A program made the translations under genes and the position numbers. A DNA stretch of 53,574 bases from Nemertoderma westbladi (Eukaryota > Xenacoelomorpha > Nemertodermatida > Nemertodermatidae): NCBI GenBank assembly GCA_032718475.1, contig JAUCBJ010005445.1, positions 1-53,574 on the forward strand, read 5' to 3'. Below are positions 30,008 to 39,790 of this stretch, in pieces. The notes below the pieces were generated by a model, which worked only from the letters and a program-made list of their open reading frames with translations, searched no databases and was not told the origin of the DNA. The stretch's first letter is position 1, and every line of letters starts with the position of its first letter.

Positions 30008-31607
30008 ACCAGTTTTGGGTCTGTCGTGCGGTCCCTGTAAGTGGGGTATTAATAAATTTATCCACGGCCCCTGGCTCCTCTAAAATACTCGAGCCTGTCT
30101 CGCTCTCAGACGCCCCCGCCCGCACCAGTTGCAGCTCGTGCGCGCGTCTAACCCTATGTTCCCCAAGCTCACTTTGGCGTCTCTTTAATTCCTCATGGTC
30201 TCGCTCGGCTCCTGCCATTCTCCTCTCACACTCCCGCGTGTCCCGCTCAGCCAACTCTACTACTTTCCTAGCACTCTCCCTTCGCCTCGCTTCACGCTCC
30301 TTACGTTCACTTTCCTTTCTCGCCTCATGCTCCTTGCGTTCCGCCTCACGCTCTTTGCGTTCCTTTTCCTCCCTTGCCTCACGCTCCTAGCGTTCCCTTT
30401 CTTCCCTTGCCCCACGCTCCTTGCGTTCCCTTTCTTCTCTCGCCTCATGCTCCTTGCGTTCCGCCTCGCGCTCTTTGCGTTCCCTTTCCTCTCTCGCCTC
30501 ACGTTCCCTACACTCCTTTTCCTCTATTTCCTCACACTCCCTAAGGCCTCTCAAAGCCCTTTCGGCCCTCTCTCCGGTTTCTCTAATCAATGCCGCTTCC
30601 CTCTCTAGCCGCATTCTCCCCTCCTCTAGCCGTTTATCCATTTCCCTCTGACCTTGCTCTATCAGCTCGAGACGGTACGCGGCACCTGCCTCTCTCACCA
30701 GTCTTTCTTTCGCGGAGGATGTAGCAGACTTATCGGTTACGACGGACTCCCTCCGCCTTCCCGATCTACTAACTTTCCCCCTCCTCCCGGAACTCCCTCC
30801 GACCGACGAGGCCGAATCCTCGGGGTTAACCTCGGATTCGCCCCCTTCATGTCTGTTCCAACCCATTAATTTTATACCCCGGGCATCGATTAAATATGGC
30901 CCTATGTACACTACACTAGGTTGTATACCCCCATGCCGCCATGAGTCATACAGTTCCTCGGCAACCTTTCTCGCTCTCTCCTCGGCCAGTTCTCTCTGCC
31001 CGAAACGCATTAGATAGTATAAATGCCTGTCCGACTTACCTAGTCCTGACTTCAGTTTTACCTCGTCTATCGTTTTCCCCTTTCTGGCCTCCTCTAGTAG
31101 TCTCCGGGTCGCGTTGTAGGCCCGTCGAAGTCGCTCAGAAACCCCGACGTCCTCGTCGCCGACCTCTCGTCCGTCTCTCCGGGTTCGACGTCGTACCGGC
31201 GGCCCCACCGTCGCCGTTCCGGCGGGCCGTCCGTCGCCCTCGGCCTGTGGCTGGCCGGCGACATCGGTATCGACACCTCCATCGTCTCTCCGGGTCCTTC
31301 CTCGTACCGTCGGCCCCACCGTCGTCGTCTCGGTGGGCCGTTCATCGCTCTCGGCCTGTGGCTGGCCGGCGACACCGGTGCATCGACCCTCGTCCCGTGT
31401 CGACTCGTCTCCTTCTCCCTCGAGCCCGTTCTCTCTATCCTCCGACTCGGCTTCTGATTCCAGACGGTCTCCCTCATCTTGAGCTTCCGGGTCGCCCGTT
31501 ATCGATGGCTCCGGCGTCGTGGGCCTATACCGCCTGGTCGCGGCCTCGCGGATCGTTTGTTCTTCGTCCGGGGTCCGCGTCGGTGTTATTTCTCTCGACT
31601 GACTCAT
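29973..31607 (-). pseudogene. BEL copy B gag, N-terminal extension (coiled-coil)
   Basis: Starts at ATG 31607 (MSQSREITPTRTP), 71 bp inside the 5' LTR, a plausible gag start. The first 406 codons run to a TAG at 30387; the same frame then continues to 29973, so one nonsense change splits about 540 codons. Features: a tandem duplication of about 38 residues (VAGQPQAE.D.RP), a possible globular part (LRRAYNATRRLLEEA to GPYLIDARGIKLMGW, about 155-255), and a long Glu/Arg coiled coil (from about 300 on, REERERKE). It ends in poly-Gly at the G18 run, where the next gag segment lies in another frame. Much longer than an ordinary BEL gag N-terminus. Confidence 0.75.
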
Positions 31608-31677
31608 CTTTCTTTCGCGGAGGATTTGGTGGCTAGTGGTTACTGAGTTTGTCTAGGGCGGCAGCTGGTTTAGTTAC

Positions 31678-32217
31678 TGTGACGGGATCCAAGAGGGATC
31701 CCGGTTTATCCGGTTTTAGTTCACGCGTCCCCGCCGTGCATAAAGAGTAAATGAGTTTGTGCTGTTTGTTGTATATAATATGATATGCAGATATAGATAT
31801 AGATATAGATATAATATTGTCGTATATGGAAGGCGGGATACGGTAACTAAAGTCCCGGTCCTTCCCTAGCTAAACTATTGTAACCTAATCTAGCACCGGT
31901 ATTGCACTGAGATAACTGAATTGGTATGATTACTGCCAAGTGGCTATATTGCACGGTTGGCCTTGTTACTTTACCTAATCGATGCCTTTCCCCCCTCTGA
32001 TTGGTTGATACCCTTGTTGGCGCCCTTTGGAGTGTTCCCGTTCACTCCACCTATTCTCTTTGGGTTAGGGGTTTGGCCCCTGACCCTCATTGTGTGCTTC
32101 TCCTTCCCATTCTTATTGGGATGGCACGAGTTGGTTAATTACCCAATCTCGTGGCTCCCAATATTGCTTATCGGCTTATAACTTTATGGGGTGTTAGCGG
32201 GATTGAATAAGCTAACA
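31678..32217 (-). repeat. 5' LTR of BEL copy B
   Basis: 540 bp, TGTGACGGGATCC to GCTAACA, nearly identical to 21111-21656. Followed by TCTTT, the target duplication. The primer-binding site should adjoin the LTR at 31660-31677 (sense GTAACTAAACCAGCTGCC), but it does not begin with the usual TGG and I cannot assign a tRNA. Confidence 0.95.
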
Positions 32218-32313
32218 TCTTTATAATAAATAATAGGTAAATTTATGTCTTTATAATAAATATTAGGTAACTTTATGTTTTTATAATAAATATTACGTAA
32301 CTTTATGTCTTTA
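32218..32313. repeat. 30-bp minisatellite, array 3 (about 3 units)
   Basis: Continues array 2 in exact register across the BEL copy B insertion, starting with the duplicated TCTTT. Units are slightly degenerate (GGTAAATTT, TATGTTTTT, ATTACGTAA). It ends at a T-rich run. Confidence 0.93.
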
Positions 32314-32455
32314 TTTTTTTTTTTTTTTTCACATTTTAATATCAATATATATAATATATAAAAACAAACATTGTCCCACCACCAGCTGACGTAGCCTAGG
32401 TAACATGTATAAACAATACCAATATAGGCCTACATAAAAATCAGTTAAAAATAAA
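32314..32455 (-). mobile_element. Short poly-A retroelement fragment
   Basis: About 140 bp with a T18-like run on the plus strand (poly-A tail on the minus strand), flanked on both sides by AACTTTATGTCTTTAT (about 32297-32313 and 32454-32469), which looks like a target-site duplication within the minisatellite. No coding capacity. It is either a strongly 5'-truncated LINE end or a SINE; the family is not recognised. Confidence 0.6.
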
Positions 32456-32800
32456 AACTTTATGTCTTTATATTATTATTATTTTATTATTTTATTTATT
32501 TCAGCATCAAATATTCATATTATATACATTAAATATCAGTGTCATATCTATAAAAACACTAATGGTAGGGAATTTCTGCACAATTAGTAAAATGGGTCTA
32601 AAAAATGAAACATAGGTGAAATAAAAAGCGTCAAGTTGCACGTGAGTAACACCACCACTTAAAAGTATCGTACATTTTAGACAATGGTCGGCAAGTGTTA
32701 CGTACACATAATAAAATATAATTAGATGACAAATTTACACGAGTATGCAAACTAAAAAGTGATATTCTAAAAATATCTTTAAGAGAGCGGATATTAAAAT

Positions 32801-33136
32801 TTACCAACATTTGACTTGCACTATTAATCTCGTCGGTCTCCTTATTGTATAATTTAATATTAAATAACGACCGGACAGATTTATTAATGGCAGTGTGCAG
32901 TTTCTTAAAACTTGACTGTAAAAAATATACATCAGACCACAACGCACAGCAATAGATGACGAACAGTAACTGTTAAACAGTACTTTCTTAACTTTATCAG
33001 AACAGTTACTGAAGCGTCTAATCAAGGAATTGGCTCTAGCATAAAAAAGTCTAGTTTGTGCCAATATATCACAGTCGTCAGAAAAATCGCTGGAAATTAT
33101 ATGCCCTAAGTATTTAAAACATTCTACATTACTCAA
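32801..33136 (-). pseudogene. C-terminal part of the CR1/L2-like ORF2
   Basis: Contains VECFKYLGHIISSDFSDD and the AVRCGLMY-type block of the thumb and C-terminal region of LINE RTs (usual form KYLGHII). A further piece in another frame (32942-32631, CRPLSKMYD) continues it. Frameshifts near 33140 and 32930 separate it from the RT. Confidence 0.75.
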
Positions 33137-33179
33137 CTGTTTATGTCTGTCTGACTCAAGAGATTATAGACTCAACTGT

Positions 33180-33965
33180 CTAATCTAGGTTAATGGACGG
33201 CGGGCCAAATGTACCTTTCCTTAATTTACTACGAAAAATCATACATTTAGATTTCTTTGCGTTGAAGGTCATGCTATTATCCTTAGCAAAGTTTACACAA
33301 ATATTAACAAGAGACTGTAACGAATGTGGGTTTATGGTTATGAGGCAAATATCATCAGCGTATATCAAGTGATTAATAACTGAGCCATTTAGTGTACAAC
33401 CTAACTCGGATGAAGTTAAATCTTTACTTAGGTTATCAATAAAAAAGTTAAATAAAAGAGGTGAAATCGGGCTGCCCTGTTTAACACCATTAGTGCAATT
33501 AAAACTGGGGGAGGTATATCCCCCCCATCTGACAAACATTGACTGCTGAGCGTACATATAGGATAAAATTCGAATAATAAAAACTGGTACTTTACTCTTA
33601 ACTAATTTCGTAAATAATATACTATGCTGTACACAATCGAATGCTTTAGATGCATCCAGAAAACATACATAAACATTATTACCATGATTCAAATAATAGT
33701 TAATAATTTCCTTAATGGTGTAAGCACAGAGCTCAGTACCACATCCTTTTTTGAAACCAAACTGATTGGCTGTTGTTGACAAAAAGTTAATTATTCGCGT
33801 TAAAATTAAGTGCTCGAAAAGTTTACATATTATATTGCTAATGGCAATGGGCCTGTAGTTGGACTTATCCTTAGTATCGCCACATTTATCCTTTATTATA
33901 GGGAAAATAACTGACGTTATAAGATCCTTTGGGAGAACCCCATGTACATTACACGCACTGAGCAA
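33180..33965 (-). pseudogene. Reverse transcriptase domain of the CR1/L2-like LINE
   Basis: 261 codons with LINE RT motifs in order: VIFPIIKDKCGD, SNYRPIAISN, QFGFKKGCGTELC, VCFLDASKAFDCV (motif A), NGVKQGSPISPLLFN (motif B), HLIYADDICLI (motif C, YADD) and FNAKKSKCMIF. The catalytic aspartates are intact. The start lies at a frameshift near 33950; the real N-terminus is in the upstream segment. Confidence 0.9.
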
Positions 33966-35158
33966 TAAGGATAGACGACAATGATACGGCCACTGGCGAA
34001 TTTTAGATGCTCCACAGTTAGATTATCCGGTCCGGCAGCTTTATTGCGCTCCAACTTAGCTAGGGCTTCAGTTAACTTGGCGGAGGAGAATATCATGTCC
34101 GCAGAGTAATCAATGTGTTCAAACACGTCTTTGTATGTTGGTTTGGGTTCCTCCTCTTGCGAGTCCTCCTCCTCCGGGAACATGTTGAAAACCCCTTCAT
34201 AATGAACTCCCCACATATCAGCTATGTCCGAAGCACCGGAGACACCATCTACAGTAGGTGGAAGAGGTACCTGCTGATTGTTAATGCGACGCACGTTAGA
34301 CCAGAACTTATAACAGTCCTTGTCATATAGGGATTGCGCGATCCGGTCTGCTTTTATCTTATCCGAGTTACGCTTGATCGATTGTAGGCGCCGTTTAAAT
34401 TGCGCCCTAGATATACTCATGAGGCGAAACTGGGGACCCTCCCGGGGGCTCCCAAGTGAGCGCCAGCAGAGAAATGACTCTCGTGCAATTCGGTGCAGTT
34501 GTTCGACCTCATCACTCCAACCAGGGATGTTGTGTGAGTCAATTCGCATGTTGGAGGAACCCTCTGTACATGGGATATGGGTTGTTGCAGCTGTGAGAAG
34601 TGATGACCTTATACGGGAGTAAAATTCGGCCAGATCGGCACAGTGTGACTCGTTATCACATTGAGGGTCCCGACACGATAGTGCATCGTGTGGGATAGCG
34701 CAGTCCCCGAGTAGGAGGCCTGTATAAGACTGGTACCCGGAGAGATGGTAATCTGTTGCCTTATTCCAGCGAGGCAGCTTTGAGCGGGCCGGTATTTCCT
34801 GCTCATTCGAGTTGGGAGGATTTATTGAACTTGAGGTATCAACGTCGATTATCATAGGTAAATGATCGTCGAAAGTAGTTGAGTACTCAACAACAATGTT
34901 GTTCACCCGATTGCACATGCTCCCTGAACATACGCAGTGATCTAACCAGGATACTGAGTTGTTCGCAGAGCTAACGAAAGTGAAAGTATCACTTGGGAGT
35001 CTGGATGTATCCAGGATTGTTAGGCCTACATCCGAACACAATTGAGTTAGTTCCTCGAAGAATCGCCTCGAGGGGTGCGCATTAAAATCTCCCACTATGC
35101 ATATATCATAGTGATTGATAGTTTCAACTATAGTGGTTAACTTTGCTAAGTAATTCAT
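33917..35158 (-). pseudogene. Endonuclease C-terminus and linker of the CR1/L2-like LINE
   Basis: 413 codons with VGDFNAHPSRR, SWLDHCV and DDHLPM (endonuclease catalytic blocks), a long linker with a Cys-rich patch (CRDPQCDNESHC), then KLERNKAAGPDNLTVEHLK, the entry block of the RT. It overlaps the upstream endonuclease frame by four bases at 35155-35158, which here reflects a frameshift rather than a separate gene. Confidence 0.85.
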
Positions 35159-35466
35159 ATAATTATCAAGATTCTCGCACGTTTCATATAATCAATAACT
35201 TTAACACAATCAGCACCGTGGCTCATTCTCCACAAAACTCCCAGACCCCCATAAGGACGACCGGTTAGGATGCCGTTTTGGAAATCAACAGGAGAAGAAC
35301 CCGTAGCATAGATATCCCGGTGAAGCCGCTTTAGAACATGGAGTTCCTGTTTAGGTAATAAAGTCTCCTGTAGGAGAATAATGTCGCAGGATTTGGCTAA
35401 AGTCGAGATCACGTGTTCACTGGATAACGTTCGTACAGAGTTTGCATTATATGTGGCTATCTTCAT
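35155..35466 (-). pseudogene. Endonuclease N-terminus of the CR1/L2-like LINE
   Basis: 103 codons starting ATG AAG (MKIATYNANSVRT), with the LQET block holding the catalytic Glu at about residues 34-37 and GLGVLWR further on. This is the canonical start of an APE-type ORF2. It follows ORF1 after about 100 bp. Confidence 0.85.
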
Positions 35467-35564
35467 AATCGGTTAATTAATTAGGTAGGCCCTATATGAA
35501 GATTACTTAAGAGAAGCGACAGGGACTCGGGTTGTACGACTATTGGATCAAATCCACTCACGAA

Positions 35565-36524
35565 TTAACGCATTCTCTGGCCACTTTCACACGATAATTC
35601 GTCCAACAGAACAGCTGTGTCAGATTGAGTACACGTAAGCTTAAATGAGGAGTAAGAATCAAATCGGGTCCTTATAACTTCGCATTTACAATCTACATTG
35701 AAATTTGTCTTGACATAATCAATAACTACATCCGTAGGTGTACCGAGTTCTAGTCGAGTAAGGAATATTGAGGATTGTCGAACGGCGCCGCGAAGCTTTA
35801 GATCCGCACCGGTTAACTTTCCAAAAATAGGTTTTGGCTTCACCCTCGCAGTTCGACCATCTGTCGCTGGCGAACCACGTTGCACTGGACGATTATTCCG
35901 ACCGACTGTAACCATTGGCCTATCCGAATCATCCCGAATCGTCATACATTCGTTCACCAACTGGTCCACAACGTCCGAACCCAAAGGTTCAGCCAACAGG
36001 CCACTCGCTCCGCCACTGGTGTTAGCTGATTTATCCGCCAACCCCAGCGTGGCAGAGATTACAGGTTGTGAGCTCTTTTGCGGACCCCTCTTACGGTGCT
36101 TCGAAGAGTTCCCTGACTCAGGATTACCAGATACGTTGACCTCGGCCGCGTCCCGGTAGCTGCGCCGGAGGGCGGAAGCTGGCGATGCCGATAGCTGCGA
36201 GGATTCCAGAGTTGTGACGCGACGTTTCAGATCGCCTAGTTCCTTAACTAAGCTTGCGAGTGTGGAAGAAGTGGAGCTCACCGGTGGTAGCCGACTGGAG
36301 TCATCAAACACGATGTGTGGATGGGGATTCAAGTTCTTGAAGCCATCCAATTCAAATATATTTATAATATCCGCAGTTAACTTTTGGCGTCTATTCTCAC
36401 CCGAGTATTTAGTGCTGAACTTCTTTGAAACGTCACGATCCAAATCAAAAAGAGCTACTAGCACACTCCGGGCTGCATCAATATCCTTAGTTGCAAAATG
36501 CGGCCAGCAGACAATTTGGTCCAC
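35565..36524 (-). CDS. ORF1 protein of the CR1/L2-like LINE
   Basis: 319 codons. The N-terminal part includes CWPHFATKDIDAARSVLVALFDLD; residues about 80-112 (LASLVKELGDLKRRVTTLESS) form a likely coiled coil; the middle is Ser/Pro/Gly-rich; the C-terminal part (KPIFGKLTGADLKLRGA to FSSYSSFKLTC, about 230-300) may be an RNA-binding fold of the kind found in LINE ORF1 proteins. No CCHC knuckle is present. The protein would package LINE RNA. It is called from position and composition. The frame is open to the end of the element. Confidence 0.7.
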   Translation of the reverse strand: MDQIVCWPHFATKDIDAARSVLVALFDLDRDVSKKFSTKYSGENRRQKLTADIINIFELDGFKNLNPHPHIVFDDSSRLPPVSSTSSTLASLVKELGDLKRRVTTLESSQLSASPASALRRSYRDAAEVNVSGNPESGNSSKHRKRGPQKSSQPVISATLGLADKSANTSGGASGLLAEPLGSDVVDQLVNECMTIRDDSDRPMVTVGRNNRPVQRGSPATDGRTARVKPKPIFGKLTGADLKLRGAVRQSSIFLTRLELGTPTDVVIDYVKTNFNVDCKCEVIRTRFDSYSSFKLTCTQSDTAVLLDELSCESGQRMR

Positions 36525-36603
36525 CAGCTCGTCGTAAATCGACCCCTTTTGTAGTCTCTCCCAGATGAAGCAAAGAATAGGATTGAGAATGAGTGATTTG
36601 ATG

Positions 36604-37430
36604 ATTATAATAAATATTAGGTAACTTTATGTCTTTATAATAAATAATAGGTAACTTTATGTCTTTATAATAAATAATAGGTAACTTTATGTCTTTATAA
36701 TAAATAATAGGTAACTTTATTTCTTTATTATAAATAATAGGTAACTTTATGTCTTTATAATAAATAATAGGTAACTTTATGTCTTTATAATAAATAATAG
36801 GTAACTTTATGTCTTTATAATAAATAATAGGTAACTTTATGTCTTTATAATAAATATTAGGTAACTTTATGTCTTTATAATAAATATTAGGTAACTTTAT
36901 GTCTTTATAACAAATAATAGGTAACTTTATGTCTTTATAATAAATATTAGGTAACTTTATGTCTTTATAATAAATATTAGGTAACTTTATGTCTTTATAA
37001 TAAATATTAGATAACTTTATGTCTTTATAATAAATAATAGGTAACTTTATGTCTTTATAATAAATAATAGGTAACTTTATTTCTTTATTATAAATAATAG
37101 GTAACTTTATGTCTTTATAATAAATAATAGGTAACTTTATGTCTTTATAATAAATAATAGGTAACTTTATGTCTTTATAATAAATAATAGGTAACTTTAT
37201 GTCTTTATAATAAATAGTAGGTAACTTTATGTCTTTATAATAAATAATAGGTAACTTTATGTCTTTATAATAAATAATAGGTAAATTTATGTCTTTATAA
37301 TAAATAATAGGTAACTTTATGTCTTTATAATAAATAATAGGTAACTTTATGTCTTTATAATAAATAATAGGTAACTTTATGTCTTTATAATAAATAATAG
37401 GTAACTTTATGTCTTTATAATAAATAATTA
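36604..37430. repeat. 30-bp minisatellite, array 4 (about 28 units)
   Basis: Same unit, mostly the AATAATAGG type, with no length change. A rare variant (TTCTTTATTATAAATAATAG) occurs at 36721 and again at 37081, exactly 12 units apart. It borders the 5' end of the CR1/L2-like LINE on the left and unique AT-rich DNA on the right. Confidence 0.96.
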
Positions 37431-38626
37431 CCTGTATTAATTCAGAATTATCCAACAAAATACAAAATTTTTTAGTTTGAAATTTTTTTACTTGTACTCT
37501 TCGTTCTGGGGGACCAGAATAGCACCAAAATTGATGGTTGCAATGCAAGAAAATATATTAAATAATAGTAACATTAATATTAATAATGAATATAATATTA
37601 ACAAGCTACTATAACAAGCACTATAATTATAGTGATCAGCGAACTCAAACACCTTTATACCTTCAAAATTGTAATTTTCTAAGATCTAAAACATTTTTGA
37701 TGACCCCCGAGCCAATTACGTAGTAAAAATAGCCCGGCGGGCAGGCAGACTCTATGAGAAATGAATGGCCCACTAAATTTAGGAGCTTTGCAGCAGCTTA
37801 GCGGGTGTTCGTAAATAAAATACAATAATTAATTTCTAAATGATTGAATAAATATTGTGATTATGTAATTAAACGTGTTCCATCCCGAGTACTGGTACTG
37901 ACGATATAAGTCAATTTTTAATGGCAGAAACTGTCTGATGGGAAATTGTATTCGAGTGACAATAATTATTATCTGATTAACAATTTTCTTGTATGTGTAT
38001 ATGTGGGAATTATCCTCAGGGTCAAAAGTTTTGGAGTAAATTGATCTGCGTGGGCGTTATTAAAAGATATGGAATGTATCGTATACACGGTATGTGTATT
38101 ATAGGTAAGCCTAATTAACTAATGTATTTTAGGGATTATTTTATTATTAATAATTAAAATTATACTAAAATTCACTGAAAAGTTTCACTTTTTTTCATAA
38201 AATATATAATTAACAATCGTTAATCCTCGAAGTACATTTAGTGTTTTGGTTATTTTTCAGCCGTGTTATGACGGTGAACCATGCCGACTTCCGAATCGGG
38301 GCGTCCAATGTAAATGCATTCTCCTAAGTCAAACAATTTGTTGGGCAGCAGACGACTACAGTCCAGCATTCTGCCGATACACGAAACCGCCATACGGAAA
38401 TACGTACTGAACCATCAATAATGTCAATCAGCTGGACACAATAATATATTTGTTTTAACTTCTATATGTTTAACTAATGCGACGCAATAAGAGAAATCAG
38501 ATATAAATAATACATATAGTTATCTCTTTATACTTTATGTTCGCTGGGGTCATAGGGGAAACTCAGCTAGTTCCATTAAAGAGTAATTATTTATAAAGAA
38601 GAAACCTTTAAGGCCCTTTTATACTC
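37431..38626. other. AT-rich DNA without a recognisable gene
   Basis: 1.2 kb of AT-rich sequence. No long open frame, no family resemblance, and no repeat beyond short A/T runs. Possibly unique flanking DNA of the minisatellite locus. Confidence 0.55.
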
Positions 38627-39121
38627 GGCCGTACGACAGCTGTACGGAGACCATACGGAGACCGTATGACAGCCGTAAGGAGACCGTATGAAGACCGTAT
38701 GACAGCCGTACGGAGACAGTATGGAGACTGTACATCAGCCGTATGGAGACCATATGGAGACCATACGGAGACCATATGACAGCCGTACAGAGACCGTATG
38801 ACAGCCGTACAGATACCGTACGATGGCTGTACGGAGACCGTACGACAGCCATATGGAGACTGTATGACAGCCATATGGAGACCGTACGACAGCTGTACAG
38901 AGACCGCACGACAGCCGTACGGAGACCGTACAACACCCATACGGAGACCATACGACACCCATACGGAGACCGTACGACAGCCGTACGGAGACCGTACGAC
39001 AGCCATATGGAGACTGTATGACAGCCATATGAAGACTGTATGACAGCCATATGGAGACCGTACAACAGCTGTACGGAGACCGTATGACAGCCGTACGGAA
39101 ACCGTATGACAGTCATACAGA
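38627..39121. repeat. 11/22-bp minisatellite with CCGTACGG palindromes
   Basis: Tandem 22-bp units made of two related 11-bp halves, GACAGCCGTAC and GGAGACCGTAC, with C/T and A/G variation (CCGTAT, CCATAT). Extra or missing 11-bp halves occur (near 38690), so 11 bp is the basic period. Where the halves meet they form CCGTACGG, a perfect palindrome. Frames of 100-190 codons on both strands arise from the repeat and are not genes. Confidence 0.93.
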
Positions 39122-39280
39122 GACTGAGTTGTAACACTGTGTACAAGTTAGGAATACTAACCCCAATTGTCTCACACTTTCTCAAGTCAATGGCACTGTC
39201 TCCGCGAAAGTTATACGTTTATAACTGGTTCTGTAGGTAGTAACATAAAAAAACGCCGCTTAAGGCCTAAAAACACACTA
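39122..39280. repeat. Partial 209-bp satellite unit, left of RTE copy 2
   Basis: Matches the units at 42868-43871 from GAGTTGTAACACTGTG to CTAAAAACACAC, then is cut by the RTE tail. It shows that the RTE inserted into the satellite. Confidence 0.88.
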
Positions 39281-39322
39281 CTACTACTACTAGGATCGGC
39301 ATGCTGCATTGCAGCTGCATTT

Positions 39323-39661
39323 TTAAGAATGCTGTGCCGGCTTGTCAACAAAATTGCACCGCCACAACTCCCTATCACCCATGACATTTGCTAGATCATC
39401 CGCATCTTCAAGGCCAGTGTCCTTTAAGATGCGTCTCAAGAAAGTCATGGGCTGTCCACCATGCTTATTCACTCCATGAGGCTGCCAAAGTACAAGATTA
39501 TGCACTGGCTGGTCCTCATGGCAAAAGCAATGTCCTGCAAAGCGGAGGCGATTTTGTTCTAGTGTCAAGCTTTGGGGAACCAATGAGACACCTCCAATGT
39601 TATATAGTGTCTGGTTGGAGATGTGTGCATTGTACTTGACACAATGAACCCAGCGTAGCAT
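39323..39661 (-). pseudogene. RTE copy 2 C-terminal tail
   Basis: 112 codons with HISNQTLYNIGGVSLVPQS, LRFAGHCF and LVLWQPHG, ending FVDKPAQHS. Same frame as the main RT piece; they are split by a TGA at 39791 where copies 1 and 3 have a serine codon. The 3' UTR is about 40 bp. Confidence 0.85.
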
Positions 39662-39790
39662 TCTTGTGAATGTGCCATCCAGAGATTTGGTGTCCTCAGC
39701 AGTTAGAGCCCAGCATGGACTCCCGTAGAGGAGTACTGGAACTACTGCTGCTCTAAATAATCGGACCTTAAGTTTCCGATTAATTCTCGG

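Larger units (their letters stand above)
21111..32217 (-). mobile_element. BEL/Pao LTR retrotransposon, copy B (complete ends, young)
   Basis: 11.1-kb minus-strand element with LTRs at 21111-21656 and 31678-32217 that differ by one 6-bp GATATA unit and very few substitutions. The 5-bp duplication TCTTT (21106-21110 and 32218-32222) is the size expected for BEL/Pao and lies inside the 30-bp array. Sense order: 5' LTR, gag in several frames, pol with protease, RT, RNase H, integrase and terminal domain, hairpin-repeat spacer, remnant of accessory ORF3, polypurine tract, 3' LTR. Gag carries a stop and frame changes, so this copy may need helper gag, although its pol is intact from 27544 to 22820. 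Confidence 0.96.
32470..36603 (-). mobile_element. CR1/L2-like non-LTR retrotransposon
   Basis: Minus-strand LINE of about 4.1 kb with ORF1 (36524-35565) and an ORF2 holding an APE endonuclease and a YADD reverse transcriptase, broken by several frameshifts. The 3' end has an A/T-rich (AAT)n-like tail at 32470-32505. Both flanks are 30-bp minisatellite, so it inserted into the array. The clade call rests on the RT blocks (SNYRPIAISNIICKLFEHL, FLDASKAFDCV, NGVKQGSPISPLLFN) and is tentative between CR1, L2 and related groups. Confidence 0.88.

Noticed and set aside
36487-37548. 353-codon minus-strand frame in array 4
   Set aside because: Minisatellite translation with unrelated ends.
38608-39185. 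Frames of up to 188 codons on both strands (VIRSPYG-like repeats)
   Set aside because: They come from the 11/22-bp repeat and occur in several frames on both strands.
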